A DNA stretch of 64,000 bases from Streptomyces parvus (GCF_032121415.1 NZ_CP135079.1:620001-684000); one strand, 5' to 3'; shown: positions 51,853 to 60,394, counted from the stretch's first letter. Program-made: numbers and translations. The notes: a model not told the origin generated them from the letters alone.

Positions 51853-53544
51853 ATGCGCATCCAGGGCGGGCGTCTCCAGGTCGGCCGGAACGCGGCCGAC
51901 ACGTCCGGAAGCGGTGGCTCCGGCACGCCCGGAGCCGGGTCGGCGGCAGGCGGCCGGGACTCCACCGGCGCCGGGCGGCTCGCGTCCCCCTGGCCCCGGG
52001 CCGCTGCCCTTCTGCTCGCCGGGGCGCTGCCCGCGCTCGCCTTTCCCGCGCCGGGGCTCTGGTGGTTCGCCTACGGGGCGCTGGTCCCCTGGCTGTTGCT
52101 GATCCGCACGGCGCGCACGCCGCGCCGCGCGGTGCTGGACGGGTGGATCGGCGGCATCGGGTTCGTCATCGCCGTGCACCACTGGCTGATGCCGAGCCTC
52201 CATGTCTTCATCGTGTTGCTGGCCGCCCTGCTGGGACTGCTCTGGGCCCCCTGGGGCCTACTGGCGTCCCGGCTCCTCGGCGGCTCCCCCTCCGCGCGGC
52301 GTGCCGTGGCCGCCGTGGTCGTCGTGCCCTCCGGGTGGCTGCTGATCGAACTGATCCGGTCCTGGGAGGGGCTCGGCGGGCCCTGGGGGCTTCTCGGCGC
52401 GAGTCAGTGGGAGTTCTCCCCCGCCCTGCGGGTCGCCTCGGTGGGCGGGGTGTGGCTGGTGAGCCTGTCGGTGCTGGCGGTGAACACCGGCGTGGCCCTT
52501 TTGATCGCCGCTCCTCCCGCCCGTACGGCCGCCGGGGTCCTGCTCCTGGTGTGCGCCCTGTCCGTCACCGCGATGTGGGCCTGGGCGCCCCGGCCCGAGA
52601 GCGCGGGCACGGTCAGGATCGCCGTCGTACAGCCGGGGATCGTGGAGGGGCCGAGGAGCGTGGCGCGCCGCCTCGACCGGGGCGAGGAGCTGACCCGTCC
52701 GCTGGCGGGCCGGGGCGTGGACCTGGTGGTGTGGGGCGAGAGCAGCATCGGCGCGCAGGCGTGGGAACGCCCGGAGACCGCTCGGCGGCTGGCGGAGCTG
52801 TCCCGTCTGGTGGGCGCGGATCTGCTGGTCAATGTGGACGCCCGGCAGACGGATGGTTCGGGGCGGTCGGGAATCTTCAAGTCGGCGGTGCTCGTCGGTC
52901 CCGACGGGCCGACCGGGGGCCGCTACGACAAGATGCGTCTGGTCCCGTTCGGCGAGTACGTCCCGGCCCGCTCCCTGCTGGGGTGGGCGACCTCCGTGGG
53001 CAAGGCGGCGGGCGAGGACCGGCTGCGCGGCGAACGCCAGGTGGTGATGGCTCTGCCGGACGGCGCGAGCGGGCTGCGGATCGGCCCGCTGGTCTGTTTC
53101 GAGACGGCGTTCCCCGACATGAGCCGCAGGCTGGTGCGCGACGGTGCGCAGGTGCTCGTCGCGCAGTCCGCCACCTCGACGTTCCAGGACAGCTGGGCCC
53201 CGGCGCAGCACGCGTCGCTGGGGGCGCTGCGAGCCGCGGAGAACGGCCGCCCGATGGTCCACGCCACGCTCACCGGGATCAGTGCGGCGTACGGGCCCCG
53301 GGGCGAGCGGGTGGGCCGCCCGCTCGGCACGGACGCGAGCGCGGCGGAGGTCTTCGACCTGCCGCTGGCCCGCGGGGAGACGCTCTACGGCCGGTTCGGC
53401 GACTGGCCGGTGTACGGGGCGTTCGCGGCGCTCGCCGCGCTGTGCGCCGTCGAGGGGCTGCGGGCGCTCAGGCGGCCTGCTCCAGGGCCTCCCGGACCAC
53501 CCGCTCGCACAGCTCATGGGTCGCCAGGGCGTCCCGGGCGCTGA
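51853..53544 (+). CDS. lnt: Apolipoprotein N-acyltransferase
   Basis: Lnt adds the third acyl chain to lipoproteins in the cytoplasmic membrane. The 563-residue protein has several N-terminal helices (about 45-245) followed by a nitrilase-like domain with the catalytic triad: Glu in VVWGESSIG near 296, Lys in YDKMRLVPFGEY near 360 and Cys in LVCFETAFPD near 414. GGAGG precedes ATG 51853. The last 77 bp overlap the convergent oxidoreductase gene, and the Pro/Arg-rich C-terminal 26 residues are outside the fold. Streptomyces often encode two Lnt homologues. Confidence 0.92.
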   Translation: MRIQGGRLQVGRNAADTSGSGGSGTPGAGSAAGGRDSTGAGRLASPWPRAAALLLAGALPALAFPAPGLWWFAYGALVPWLLLIRTARTPRRAVLDGWIGGIGFVIAVHHWLMPSLHVFIVLLAALLGLLWAPWGLLASRLLGGSPSARRAVAAVVVVPSGWLLIELIRSWEGLGGPWGLLGASQWEFSPALRVASVGGVWLVSLSVLAVNTGVALLIAAPPARTAAGVLLLVCALSVTAMWAWAPRPESAGTVRIAVVQPGIVEGPRSVARRLDRGEELTRPLAGRGVDLVVWGESSIGAQAWERPETARRLAELSRLVGADLLVNVDARQTDGSGRSGIFKSAVLVGPDGPTGGRYDKMRLVPFGEYVPARSLLGWATSVGKAAGEDRLRGERQVVMALPDGASGLRIGPLVCFETAFPDMSRRLVRDGAQVLVAQSATSTFQDSWAPAQHASLGALRAAENGRPMVHATLTGISAAYGPRGERVGRPLGTDASAAEVFDLPLARGETLYGRFGDWPVYGAFAALAALCAVEGLRALRRPAPGPPGPPARTAHGSPGRPGR

Positions 53545-54373
53545 GCGTCTCGCCCCGGCGCACGGCGCCGAGGAATGCATGGACACAGGCCTCGATGCCG
53601 CGCTGCCGGGCCACGGGGACCCAGTCGCCGCGCCGCAGCACCGAGGGCCGGCCCTTGTGGTCGACGATGTCCGCGAGGTTGAGGACCTGTCGTTTGGTGT
53701 CCTGGCCGGAGACTTCGAGGATCTCCTCGGTCGATCCGTTCAGCCGGTTCATCATGCCGATCGCGGTGAATCCGTCGCCGGACAGCTGGAGCACCACGTG
53801 GTGCATCAGGCCGTCCACGATCCGGGCCCGCACGGTGGTGTGGTCGACGGTGCCCGGGGCCAGGTAGCGCAGGGTGTCGACGACGTGGATGAAGTCGTCG
53901 AGGATCATCGTCCGGGGGTCCTCGGGCAGTCCGACGCGGTTCTTCTGCATGAGGATCAGCTCGCGCGGGTGCTCCGCGCACTGCGCGTAACCCGGGGCGA
54001 AACGGCGGTTGAAGCCGACGGCGAGGCTGACACCGCGTTCCTCGGCGAGGTTCACCAGCCGTTCGGACTCGGCGTACTCGTAGGCGATCGGCTTGTCGAC
54101 ATAGGTGGCGACGCCGGCGTCGAGGAGGCGTTCCACGATCTGCGGGTGCACGGCGGTCGGGGCGTGTACGAACGCCGCGTCCAGCCCCGCGTCGAGGAGG
54201 GAGTCGAGGGTCTCGTGACGGCCCTCGGCCGGAACGCGGTGGGCGTCGCCGACCGCCTGGAGCGTGGCGGGGGTGCGGGTCTGCAGATGCGGTTCGACCC
54301 CCGGTACGGCGGTGAGCACCGGCAGGTACGCCTTCTGCGCGATGTCGCCCAGTCCGATGCAACCGATCTTCAC
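53468..54373 (-). CDS. Gfo/Idh/MocA-family oxidoreductase
   Basis: The 301-residue protein has a Rossmann N terminus (GCIGLGDIAQKAYLPVL, residues 4-20), DAAFVHAPTAVHPQIVERLL near 67, and the family EKP motif as DKP (YVDKPIAYEYAESE near 95). NAD(P)-dependent oxidation of a sugar or cyclitol is expected, but the substrate is unknown. GTG 54373 has AGGAAGA at a proper spacing; the longer frame upstream is not coding-like. Its 3' end overlaps lnt by 77 bp on the opposite strand. Confidence 0.9.
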   Translation of the reverse strand: MKIGCIGLGDIAQKAYLPVLTAVPGVEPHLQTRTPATLQAVGDAHRVPAEGRHETLDSLLDAGLDAAFVHAPTAVHPQIVERLLDAGVATYVDKPIAYEYAESERLVNLAEERGVSLAVGFNRRFAPGYAQCAEHPRELILMQKNRVGLPEDPRTMILDDFIHVVDTLRYLAPGTVDHTTVRARIVDGLMHHVVLQLSGDGFTAIGMMNRLNGSTEEILEVSGQDTKRQVLNLADIVDHKGRPSVLRRGDWVPVARQRGIEACVHAFLGAVRRGETLSARDALATHELCERVVREALEQAA

Positions 54374-54541
54374 GAGGGTCTTCCTGTCGCCGTGCGGGCC
54401 GCTGTGCGCGGCTGTTCGCGCCCCGGCAGCATACGTCGCCGCCGCCTGCGGCCCGGCTGCCGGTCCGCCACAAAACCCCTGGCCAGCCCCGTGATCATGG
54501 GTCACGTTGACTCCCGATGTTGCTGCCGGACGTCAGTGGAC

Positions 54542-54578
54542 CCCGGTCAGCGCGGTGCGGGGCGCCGTGCTGACCGGG
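54542..54578. repeat. Strong inverted repeat upstream of the lipoprotein gene
   Basis: Fourteen-base arms (54542-54555 and 54565-54578) match at 13 positions around a 9-nt loop, giving a stable hairpin 70 bp before the lipoprotein start. It could be a leader structure, an operator or a terminator for upstream transcription; no function is established. Confidence 0.45.
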
Positions 54579-54646
54579 TCACTCGTGCGGGCCATTCCCC
54601 GCCCACCCGGTCCCCCGGGGCCGGGCCGCACCGCAGAGTTGCCCGG

Positions 54647-55123
54647 GTGCAGAGAACCAGAATCGCCGTGAAACTCCTGGTCGGGTTAGCGGCCACCGCC
54701 GTCTCCGGATGCGTCTCCGTGGCGCCTGGGACCGTTCCTTCCCCGCCGCCCGGTCCGGGAGCCACCGGGCCGGCCCAGGACGTGGCTGCGCAGATCGTGC
54801 AGCCCCCCGCCCGTGAGGGGTTGGAGGTCGTGCCGGATCCGAGCCCCCCGCCGGCCTGGCCCTCCTCCCCCGCCCCTCCGGCCGCCGGCTCCCCCGCAGA
54901 GGTCCGGGGCGCCGGACCGGTGGGGGCCGCCCGGCCGCCCGAGCGCGCGGACCCGCCGCAGCGGCGGGCGCCCGACCGGGCCCCGAGGGTTCCGTCCGTC
55001 AGCGTGCCCGTCCTGCCACGCGTCCCCGGCGGCGCGGACGTCTGTGCGCTCGGCCGGGGGTACGGCGGCTGGCCTGCGGGCAGCCCGCAGGCCCGCATCT
55101 GCTCGGAGGCCTACGGCCGCTGA
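54647..55123 (+). CDS. Small Pro-rich lipoprotein
   Basis: The 158-residue protein begins with a lipoprotein signal (VKLLVGLAATAVSGC, lipobox near residue 22) and continues as a Pro/Ala/Arg-rich region (about 30-120), ending in a short ordered tail with two Cys (ADVCALGRGYGGWPAG and ARICSEAYGR). GTG 54647 or GTG 54668 may be the start; the latter gives a shorter signal peptide. It should be anchored outside the membrane. The function is unknown; the terminal Cys pair may form a disulfide. Confidence 0.7.
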   Translation: MQRTRIAVKLLVGLAATAVSGCVSVAPGTVPSPPPGPGATGPAQDVAAQIVQPPAREGLEVVPDPSPPPAWPSSPAPPAAGSPAEVRGAGPVGAARPPERADPPQRRAPDRAPRVPSVSVPVLPRVPGGADVCALGRGYGGWPAGSPQARICSEAYGR

Positions 55124-55127
55124 CGCC

Positions 55128-55153
55128 CCCCGGGGCCTGCGGGGTCCCCGGGG
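55128..55153. terminator. Probable convergent terminator
   Basis: Two CCCCGGGG blocks (55128-55135 and 55146-55153), each self-complementary, can pair around a short G/C loop between the lipoprotein and the TPR-like gene, which converge here. Confidence 0.4.
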
Positions 55154-55627
55154 TCACTGTTCCCGCAGGCGGAGCTCCAGGCGGTCGATGGCGGCGCGGA
55201 CCCCGCCGCCGTACCCGTCGTCCGCGAGGGACTCGGCCGCGGCACGGGCCCGCTGGAGGTGGATGCGGGCGGAGTCGGGGCGCTGGAGCTTGAGGTAGTC
55301 CGCCGCGAGGTTGAGGTGCAGCGAGGGGTAGAACGCCCGGACGGCCGGAATCTCCCGGTGCTCCGCCGCCCGCCCCTCGCCCGCCCCCTCGGCGGCCGTC
55401 AGGGCGCGCAGGTCCCAGGCCAGCTCGTCACCGGGGTCGTCCTGGGTGTCGGCCATGTAGTGCGCGAGGGTGCAGCGGTGGAGGGCGTCGCCGTCCGCTC
55501 CGAGCTCCGACCAGAGCGCGCCGAAGCGGTTGCGGGCCTCCTCCCGGTCACCTCCGTGGAGCAGCATGATCGCCTGGCCGATCCTGGTCATGACGGCGTC
55601 CTCGGACGCCTCCTGCCGCTCCACCAC
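55154..55627 (-). CDS. Tetratricopeptide-like small protein
   Basis: The 157-residue helical protein has repeated helix pairs that resemble TPR units: AIMLLHGGDREEARNRFGAL near residue 19, FYPSLHLNLAADYLKLQRPD near 94 and ARIHLQRARAAAESLADDGY near 115. No other motif is visible. GTG 55627 has GAGGAGAG upstream and in-frame GTG 55624 follows it directly. Such small TPR proteins are common in Streptomyces and unassigned. It is transcribed toward the lipoprotein gene. Confidence 0.75.
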   Translation of the reverse strand: MVERQEASEDAVMTRIGQAIMLLHGGDREEARNRFGALWSELGADGDALHRCTLAHYMADTQDDPGDELAWDLRALTAAEGAGEGRAAEHREIPAVRAFYPSLHLNLAADYLKLQRPDSARIHLQRARAAAESLADDGYGGGVRAAIDRLELRLREQ

Positions 55628-55749
55628 TGCGCTCTCCTCGTCGCCCGTCCGGCCGGTCACCCGTCCGTCCGACGCTAACGCCGGGCTTCCGCATAACCGG
55701 TCAGACACCCCCTGGGAGGGTGTCTTGCCGATCGTGCCGGGGGAACCCG

Positions 55750-56433
55750 TCAGCCGAGGTCGGGGATCCGCCAGTCGATCGGCTGGTGCCCCTGGGCGGC
55801 CACGGCCTCGTTGATCTGCGTGAAGGGGCGGGAGCCGAAGAACTTCTTGGCGGAGAGCGGCGAGGGGTGCGCGCCCTTCACCACGATGTGGCGCTCCTCG
55901 TCGATCAGGGGCAGCTTCTTCTGCGCGTAATTTCCCCAGAGCACGAAGACCGCCGGGTCGGGCCGGTCGGCGACGGCGCGGATCACGGCGTCGGTGATCT
56001 TCTCCCAGCCCTTGCCCTTGTGGGAGTTGGCCTCGCCGCCCCGGACGGTCAGCACGGCGTTGAGCAGGAGGACGCCCTGTCGGGCCCAGGGCATCAGATA
56101 GCCGTTGTCCGGGATGGGCAGGCCCAGCTCCTGCTGCATCTCCTTGTAGATGTTGCGCAGCGACGGCGGCGTCTTGACCCCGGGGCGCACGGAGAAGCAG
56201 AGCCCGTGCCCCTGGCCCTGGCCGTGATACGGGTCCTGGCCGAGGACGAGGACCTTCACCTGGTCGTAGGGCGTGGCGTCCAGGGCGGCGAAGACCTGCT
56301 CGCGGGGCGGATACACGGGGCCCTTGGCCCGCTCCTCCTCGACGAAGTCCGCCAGCTCCTTGACGTACGGCTTCTGCAGTTCTTCGCCGAGGACGCCGCG
56401 CCAGGACTCGGGCAGCAGGTCGATATCGGTCAC
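55750..56433 (-). CDS. ung: Uracil-DNA glycosylase
   Basis: Ung removes uracil from DNA. The 227-residue protein has the water-activating loop GQDPYHGQGQ (about residue 62) and the DNA intercalation loop HPSPLSAKKFFGSRPF near 190, plus GVLLLNAVLTVR near 120. GTG 56433 gives the usual N terminus (TDIDLLPESW) with GGAGG 8 nt upstream; GTG 56439 is only 2 nt from that site. A Mug-type glycosylase at 3.6 kb overlaps in function. The stop is 123 bp before the TPR-like gene start in the same direction. Confidence 0.95.
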   Translation of the reverse strand: MTDIDLLPESWRGVLGEELQKPYVKELADFVEEERAKGPVYPPREQVFAALDATPYDQVKVLVLGQDPYHGQGQGHGLCFSVRPGVKTPPSLRNIYKEMQQELGLPIPDNGYLMPWARQGVLLLNAVLTVRGGEANSHKGKGWEKITDAVIRAVADRPDPAVFVLWGNYAQKKLPLIDEERHIVVKGAHPSPLSAKKFFGSRPFTQINEAVAAQGHQPIDWRIPDLG

Positions 56434-56490
56434 GTCCACAACCTCCGGTGAGCAACAGGTTCTTGATCCCAGAACCTACCGGTGGCCACT

Positions 56491-56519
56491 GACAACGGGC
56501 CCCGAGGAGGCCCGTCGTC
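56491..56519 (-). terminator. Terminator of the peptide-binding protein gene
   Basis: Eleven-base arms (56491-56501 and 56509-56519) match at 10 positions around a 7-nt loop, 17 bp past the minus-strand stop at 56536. Confidence 0.55.
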
Positions 56520-56535
56520 CCTTCCGCCGGGTCCT

Positions 56536-58116
56536 CTACCAGCTGGCCTTGCGGTACAGCTCCCACAGCTGCATGACGGTCTGCGGGTCGAGCGCCCGCT
56601 CGCCGCCGCCGATGTCCTCGCCCGCCGCGACGTACAGCTTGCCCTGCCACAGCGGCAGCAGGCGGACGTCGTCGACGAGGATCTCCTGGGCCCGCTCGAA
56701 CTGCTTGCTGACCGCTCCCCGGTCGCTCTCCTGGCGCGAGGCGGGGATCAGCTGCTGGGTGATCTCCTTGTTGATGTACGGGCTGCCGGTGACGGGCTCC
56801 TGGCCCACGAACGGGGCGACGAAGTTGTCGGGGTCCGGGAAGTCGGGGAACCAGCCACGGCCGAAGACGGGGTACTCACCCTTGTTGAAGCCTTCCTGGA
56901 ACTTCTGCCAGGGCTCGCCCCGCAGCGTGATCTTGAACAGTCCGGACTCCTCCAGCTGCCGCTTGAGCTCCTCGAACTCGGGCTCCGTGGCGGATCCGTA
57001 GCGGTCGGTGGTGTACCAGAAAGTCATCTTCACGGGCTCGGTGACACCGGCCCCGGAGAGGATGTTCTTCGCCTTCTTCACATCCGTGTCGCCGTAGGCG
57101 TCGAAGAAGCTCGTGGTGTGTCCGGCGATGCCCTTGGGGATCATGGAGTAGAGGGGCTCGGCGGTGCCCCGGTAGACCTTCTCGACCAGCGCGTCGCGGT
57201 CGACGACATGGGCGATGGCCTTGCGGACGGCGGGGTTCGCGGCGGCCGGGTCCTTCGGGTTGAAGACCAGGAAGCGGATGTCGGCGCCCGTGCTCTCGAC
57301 GATCTGGAGGCCGGCGTTGTCGTCCTTGTTGTCCTCCAGGCTGACGACCTCCTCGGCGGTCAGACCCCGGTAGGTGGCGTCGATCTCGTCGGCCTTGAGC
57401 GCGCTCACCATGTCCGCGGACTTCTCGAAGTAGCGGATGGTGACCGCGTCGTTCTTCCGGTTGGCGAAGCCCTTGTAGTCCGGGTTCTTCTTCAGCTCGG
57501 CGGTCTTCCGGCCCTCGTAGGACTCCAGGAGGTACGGGCCGGAGCCGGTGACCTTGCCGTCGTCGCGGATCTTGTCCTTGCGGTAGTCGCCGGGGGCGAC
57601 GAGCGACATGGCGGGCGTTGCGAGGATGAACGGGAACGTGGCGTCGGACTTGTTCAGGTGGAAGACGACCGTGTCGTCGCCCTTGGTCTCGATGCGGTCC
57701 AGCGAGCCGAGCATCCCGGCCGGGCCGCCCTTGAAGTGGATGTCCACGACGCGGTCGATGGAGTACTTCACGGCCTCGGCGTCGAGCTTCTCGCCGTTGG
57801 AGAATTCGAGGTCCTTCTTGAGCGTGCACCGGTACGCCATGCTCGTCGCGTCGGTGAACTTGCAGGATTCCGCCGCGTCCGGCTCCGGGCTCGTACTGCC
57901 GGTGGGGAAGCTCACCAGGGTCTGGTAAACGTTCCGCATCAATTCCCAGGAACCGTCCCAGGCCGCCGCCGGATCGAGTGTGGACGGGGAGCTGGTCGTC
58001 CCGACGGTTATCTTCTGGTCCGTTTCCGATCCGCTGTCGGAAAGGAGACCGCAGCCGGCAAGCAGAGAAAGGGAAGCAAGGGCTGCAGCAGCCTGCAGAC
58101 TGGCCCGGTAGAACAC
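56536..58116 (-). CDS. Peptide/nickel-type ABC solute-binding lipoprotein (SBP family 5)
   Basis: The 526-residue protein starts with a lipoprotein signal (ALASLSLLAGCG, Cys near residue 22) and has the SBP-5 fold: TVGTTSSPSTLDPA, GSGPYLLESYEGRKTAELKK, IRFLVFNPKDPAAANPAVRK and GRGWFPDFPDPDNF with the final Leu-rich dyad near 500. It should bind a peptide or similar ligand outside the cell. GTG 58116 is chosen for its spacing from GAGGAG; GTG 58122 is closer to it. No permease or ATPase genes adjoin it, so it is an orphan binding protein or works with a distant transporter. Confidence 0.92.
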   Translation of the reverse strand: MFYRASLQAAAALASLSLLAGCGLLSDSGSETDQKITVGTTSSPSTLDPAAAWDGSWELMRNVYQTLVSFPTGSTSPEPDAAESCKFTDATSMAYRCTLKKDLEFSNGEKLDAEAVKYSIDRVVDIHFKGGPAGMLGSLDRIETKGDDTVVFHLNKSDATFPFILATPAMSLVAPGDYRKDKIRDDGKVTGSGPYLLESYEGRKTAELKKNPDYKGFANRKNDAVTIRYFEKSADMVSALKADEIDATYRGLTAEEVVSLEDNKDDNAGLQIVESTGADIRFLVFNPKDPAAANPAVRKAIAHVVDRDALVEKVYRGTAEPLYSMIPKGIAGHTTSFFDAYGDTDVKKAKNILSGAGVTEPVKMTFWYTTDRYGSATEPEFEELKRQLEESGLFKITLRGEPWQKFQEGFNKGEYPVFGRGWFPDFPDPDNFVAPFVGQEPVTGSPYINKEITQQLIPASRQESDRGAVSKQFERAQEILVDDVRLLPLWQGKLYVAAGEDIGGGERALDPQTVMQLWELYRKASW

Positions 58117-58149
58117 GCGCACGCTCCTCGATCAGCCATGGGTCGGCAG

Positions 58150-58177
58150 ACCATACCGCAGCGCCCCGCCAGGTCAA
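58150..58177 (-). promoter_or_regulatory. Vegetative-type promoter of the SBP gene
   Basis: On the minus strand TTGACC (58172-58177) and TATGGT (58150-58155) are 16 nt apart, 34 bp before the chosen start. Both hexamers are close to the Streptomyces vegetative consensus. The -35 lies inside the terminator hairpin of the upstream SDR operon. Confidence 0.55.
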
Positions 58178-58196
58178 TCCGCTGACCCGGCGGGGC
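58163..58196 (-). terminator. Nested hairpin ending the SDR operon
   Basis: GCCCCGCC (58163-58170) pairs with GGCGGGGC (58189-58196), with GGTCA/TGACC (58172-58176 and 58183-58187) pairing inside and a 6-nt loop. It lies 39-72 bp past the SDR stop at 58235 on the minus strand. Confidence 0.65.
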
Positions 58197-58234
58197 ACTT
58201 GACTCAATCGGGGCCAAATCGGTTCAGGCTGCTC

Positions 58235-58990
58235 TCAGCCCACGCCCGCGTTGAGGAAGATTCCTCCGTCGACCACGAGGGTCTGCCCGGTGATCCAGTC
58301 GGACTGTGCGGAGGTAAGGAAGGCCGCCGCGCCTCCGATGTCCTCGGGCACACCGAGCCGGCCCAGCGGGTAGGCGGCGGCCGCCTCCGCTTCACGGCCC
58401 TCGTAGAGCGCCTCGGCGAACTTCGTCTTGACCACGGCCGGGGCGATCGCGTTGACCCGGACGACCGGGGCGAACTCGTGCGCCAGCTGGGCGGTCAGGT
58501 TGATCATGGCCGCCTTCGACATCCCGTACGCGCCGATGAACGGCGAGGGGGCGACGCCGGCGACGGAGGCGATGTTGACGATCGCCCCGCCGTTCTCCTT
58601 CTGCCATGCCTTCCAGGTCTGCTGGGCGAAGCCGAGCGCCGAGATCACATTGGTCTCGTAGACCTTGCGGGCCACGTTGAGGTCGAGCTCCGCCATGGGT
58701 CCGAAGACCGGATTCGTCCCGGCGTTGTTGACCAGGTAGTCGACCCGGCCGAACGCCTCCATCGTGCGCTCGACCGCCGCGGCCTGGTGCGCCTCGTCGT
58801 GCGCCTTGCCCGCGATGCCGACCACCCGGTCGGAGCCGAGCCGCTCCACGGCCTCCTTCAGGGCGTCCTCGCCCCGCCCGGTGATGACGACCCGGTCGCC
58901 GCGGGCGACGAGCGCCTCGGCGATCCCGTAGCCGATGCCCCGGCTGGCGCCCGTGACGAGGGCGACCTTTCCGCTGTCCTGCACCGTCAT
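58235..58990 (-). CDS. SDR-family oxidoreductase
   Basis: The 251-residue protein is a classical short-chain dehydrogenase: TGASRGIGYGIAEAL near residue 15 (NAD(P) loop), a putative DxxD region, NNAGTNP near 95 and YGMSKAAMINLTAQ near 162 with the Tyr-Lys pair. The Ser of the catalytic triad lies in IASVAGVAPSPF. ATG 58990 is 20 bp downstream of the fabG-like gene, so the two are co-transcribed. Such pairs act in fatty-acid or secondary-metabolite reduction, but the substrate is not indicated. Confidence 0.9.
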   Translation of the reverse strand: MTVQDSGKVALVTGASRGIGYGIAEALVARGDRVVITGRGEDALKEAVERLGSDRVVGIAGKAHDEAHQAAAVERTMEAFGRVDYLVNNAGTNPVFGPMAELDLNVARKVYETNVISALGFAQQTWKAWQKENGGAIVNIASVAGVAPSPFIGAYGMSKAAMINLTAQLAHEFAPVVRVNAIAPAVVKTKFAEALYEGREAEAAAAYPLGRLGVPEDIGGAAAFLTSAQSDWITGQTLVVDGGIFLNAGVG

Positions 58991-59010
58991 GATGTCCGCT
59001 GCCCTTCGGA

Positions 59011-59772
59011 TCAGTTGAGGGGTCCGCCGGCCACGTACATGACCTGGCCGGAGACGAAGCCCGCGTCGTCGCCCGCGAAGAAGGCGATGGCGTTCGCGAC
59101 GTCCTCGGGACGGCCGACACGCTGGACCGGGATCTGCGTGGCGGCCGCCGCCTGGAACTCCTCGAAGCCCATGCCGACGCGCTCGGCGGTCTGCGCGGTC
59201 ATCTCGGTGACGATGAAGCCGGGCGCGACGGCGTTGGCGGTGACGCCGAACTTGCCGAGCTCCTTGGCGAGCGTCTTGGTGAGGCCCTGGAGCCCCGCCT
59301 TGACCGCGGAGTAGTTGGCCTGGCCCCGGTTGCCGAGGGCCGAGGAGGAGGAGAGCGAGACGATCCGGCCGAACTTGGCCTCGACCATGTGGGCCTGGAC
59401 GGCCTTGGCCATCAGGAACGCGCCCTTGAGGTGCACGTTCATCACGATGTCCCAGTCGGACTCGCTCATCTTGAACAGCAGGTTGTCGCGGAGCACGCCC
59501 GCGTTGTTCACGAGGATCGTCGGCGCGCCCAGCTCGGCGGCGACCCGCGCGACGGCGGCTTCCACCTGACCGGCGTCCGACACGTCGCAGCCGACGGCCA
59601 GCGCGGTGCCCCCGGCGGCGGTGATCTTCTCGACCGTGTCCTTGCAGGCCGCTTCGTCGAGATCGAGTACGGCGACGGCGCGGCCCTCGGCCGCGAGGCG
59701 TACGGCGGTGGCGGCGCCGATGCCCCGCGCCGCTCCCGTCACGATGGCGACGCGCTGCTCGGTGGTGGACAT
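59011..59772 (-). CDS. 3-oxoacyl-ACP reductase-like SDR (FabG family)
   Basis: The 253-residue SDR has TGAARGIGAATAVRL near residue 12, NNAGVLRDNLLFKM near 91 (a FabG-like motif), SLSSSSALGNRGQANYSAVK near 145 with the catalytic Ser, Tyr and Lys, and IPVQRVGRPEDVANAI near 210. FabG proteins reduce 3-oxoacyl-ACP or CoA intermediates with NADPH. GGAG precedes ATG 59772. It heads a two-gene SDR operon with a TetR-style palindrome 96 bp upstream, so the pair may be induced by an acyl-CoA or related ligand. I do not assign it to primary lipid synthesis. Confidence 0.9.
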   Translation of the reverse strand: MSTTEQRVAIVTGAARGIGAATAVRLAAEGRAVAVLDLDEAACKDTVEKITAAGGTALAVGCDVSDAGQVEAAVARVAAELGAPTILVNNAGVLRDNLLFKMSESDWDIVMNVHLKGAFLMAKAVQAHMVEAKFGRIVSLSSSSALGNRGQANYSAVKAGLQGLTKTLAKELGKFGVTANAVAPGFIVTEMTAQTAERVGMGFEEFQAAAATQIPVQRVGRPEDVANAIAFFAGDDAGFVSGQVMYVAGGPLN

Positions 59773-59867
59773 GCTTGGTTCTCCTCGCCCTTGGATAGCG
59801 GCTCAGCGGACAGCGGGGCGCTTGCCCGCCAGTCCCTGACACTCCCTGGCGGAAAGACCCCCGATTG

Positions 59868-59883
59868 CTGAGCAACCGCTTAG
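59868..59883. promoter_or_regulatory. TetR-style palindrome upstream of the SDR operon
   Basis: On the minus strand CTAAGCGGTTGCTCAG is a 16-bp imperfect palindrome (CTnAGC-N4-GCTnAG). Similar sites precede actinobacterial lipid and acyl-CoA metabolism operons controlled by TetR-family repressors. It lies 96 bp before the first SDR start. No repressor gene is nearby. Confidence 0.45.
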
Positions 59884-60010
59884 TACCTTCAGCAGACGAG
59901 ACGCTAGAAGCCCTGGCACCCGGTGTCAACGGCGCACGCCCCGGCGGGCCGTACGTCACACCGGGCGGGAGCGTCCGCCGCCGGCCGTCGCGGCCCGGCC
60001 GGGGCGCGGA

Positions 60011-60394
60011 TCAGCGCACGAGGAGGTCGAGCAGCCGTTCCACCTCACCGGCCGGGTCGGTGGTCAGCCCGCTGTGCACCGCCCCGGGCTGGACGACCGT
60101 GGAGCGCGGGGCGATCAGCCAGCGGAACCGCCGTCCGGCGTCGTCGCCCGCAGCCTGGCCGGCCTCCGCACCGCCGCCGCAGACCCCTTCGACGGCGCGC
60201 AGGGCGGCCCGCACCCCGACGACGTCGGCGGCCGGGTCGAGCGCCTTCAGCTTCGCCTCGTCGAGGTACGTCCGGGCGGCCACGAAGGAGTGGGCCCGGC
60301 AGTAGACGAGCACCCCGGCGTTGAAGCACTCCCCCCGCTCGACCCGGGGCACGACGCGCAGGAGCGCGTACTCGAAGACATCGCGCCGCGTCAT
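60011..60394 (-). CDS. DUF3037 family protein coupled to a HipA-like kinase
   Basis: The 127-residue protein matches DUF3037: DVFEYALLRVVPRVERGE near residue 5, FNAGVLVYCRAHSFVAAR near 24 and RRFRWLIAPRSTVVQPG near 85. Its ATG 60394 lies in the stop of the upstream kinase gene (ATGA overlap), so the two proteins are made together. The family has no known activity. Strict coupling suggests a partner, substrate or immunity-like function with the kinase. The C terminus is Ala/Val-rich and ends LLDLLVR. Confidence 0.8.
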   Translation of the reverse strand: MTRRDVFEYALLRVVPRVERGECFNAGVLVYCRAHSFVAARTYLDEAKLKALDPAADVVGVRAALRAVEGVCGGGAEAGQAAGDDAGRRFRWLIAPRSTVVQPGAVHSGLTTDPAGEVERLLDLLVR

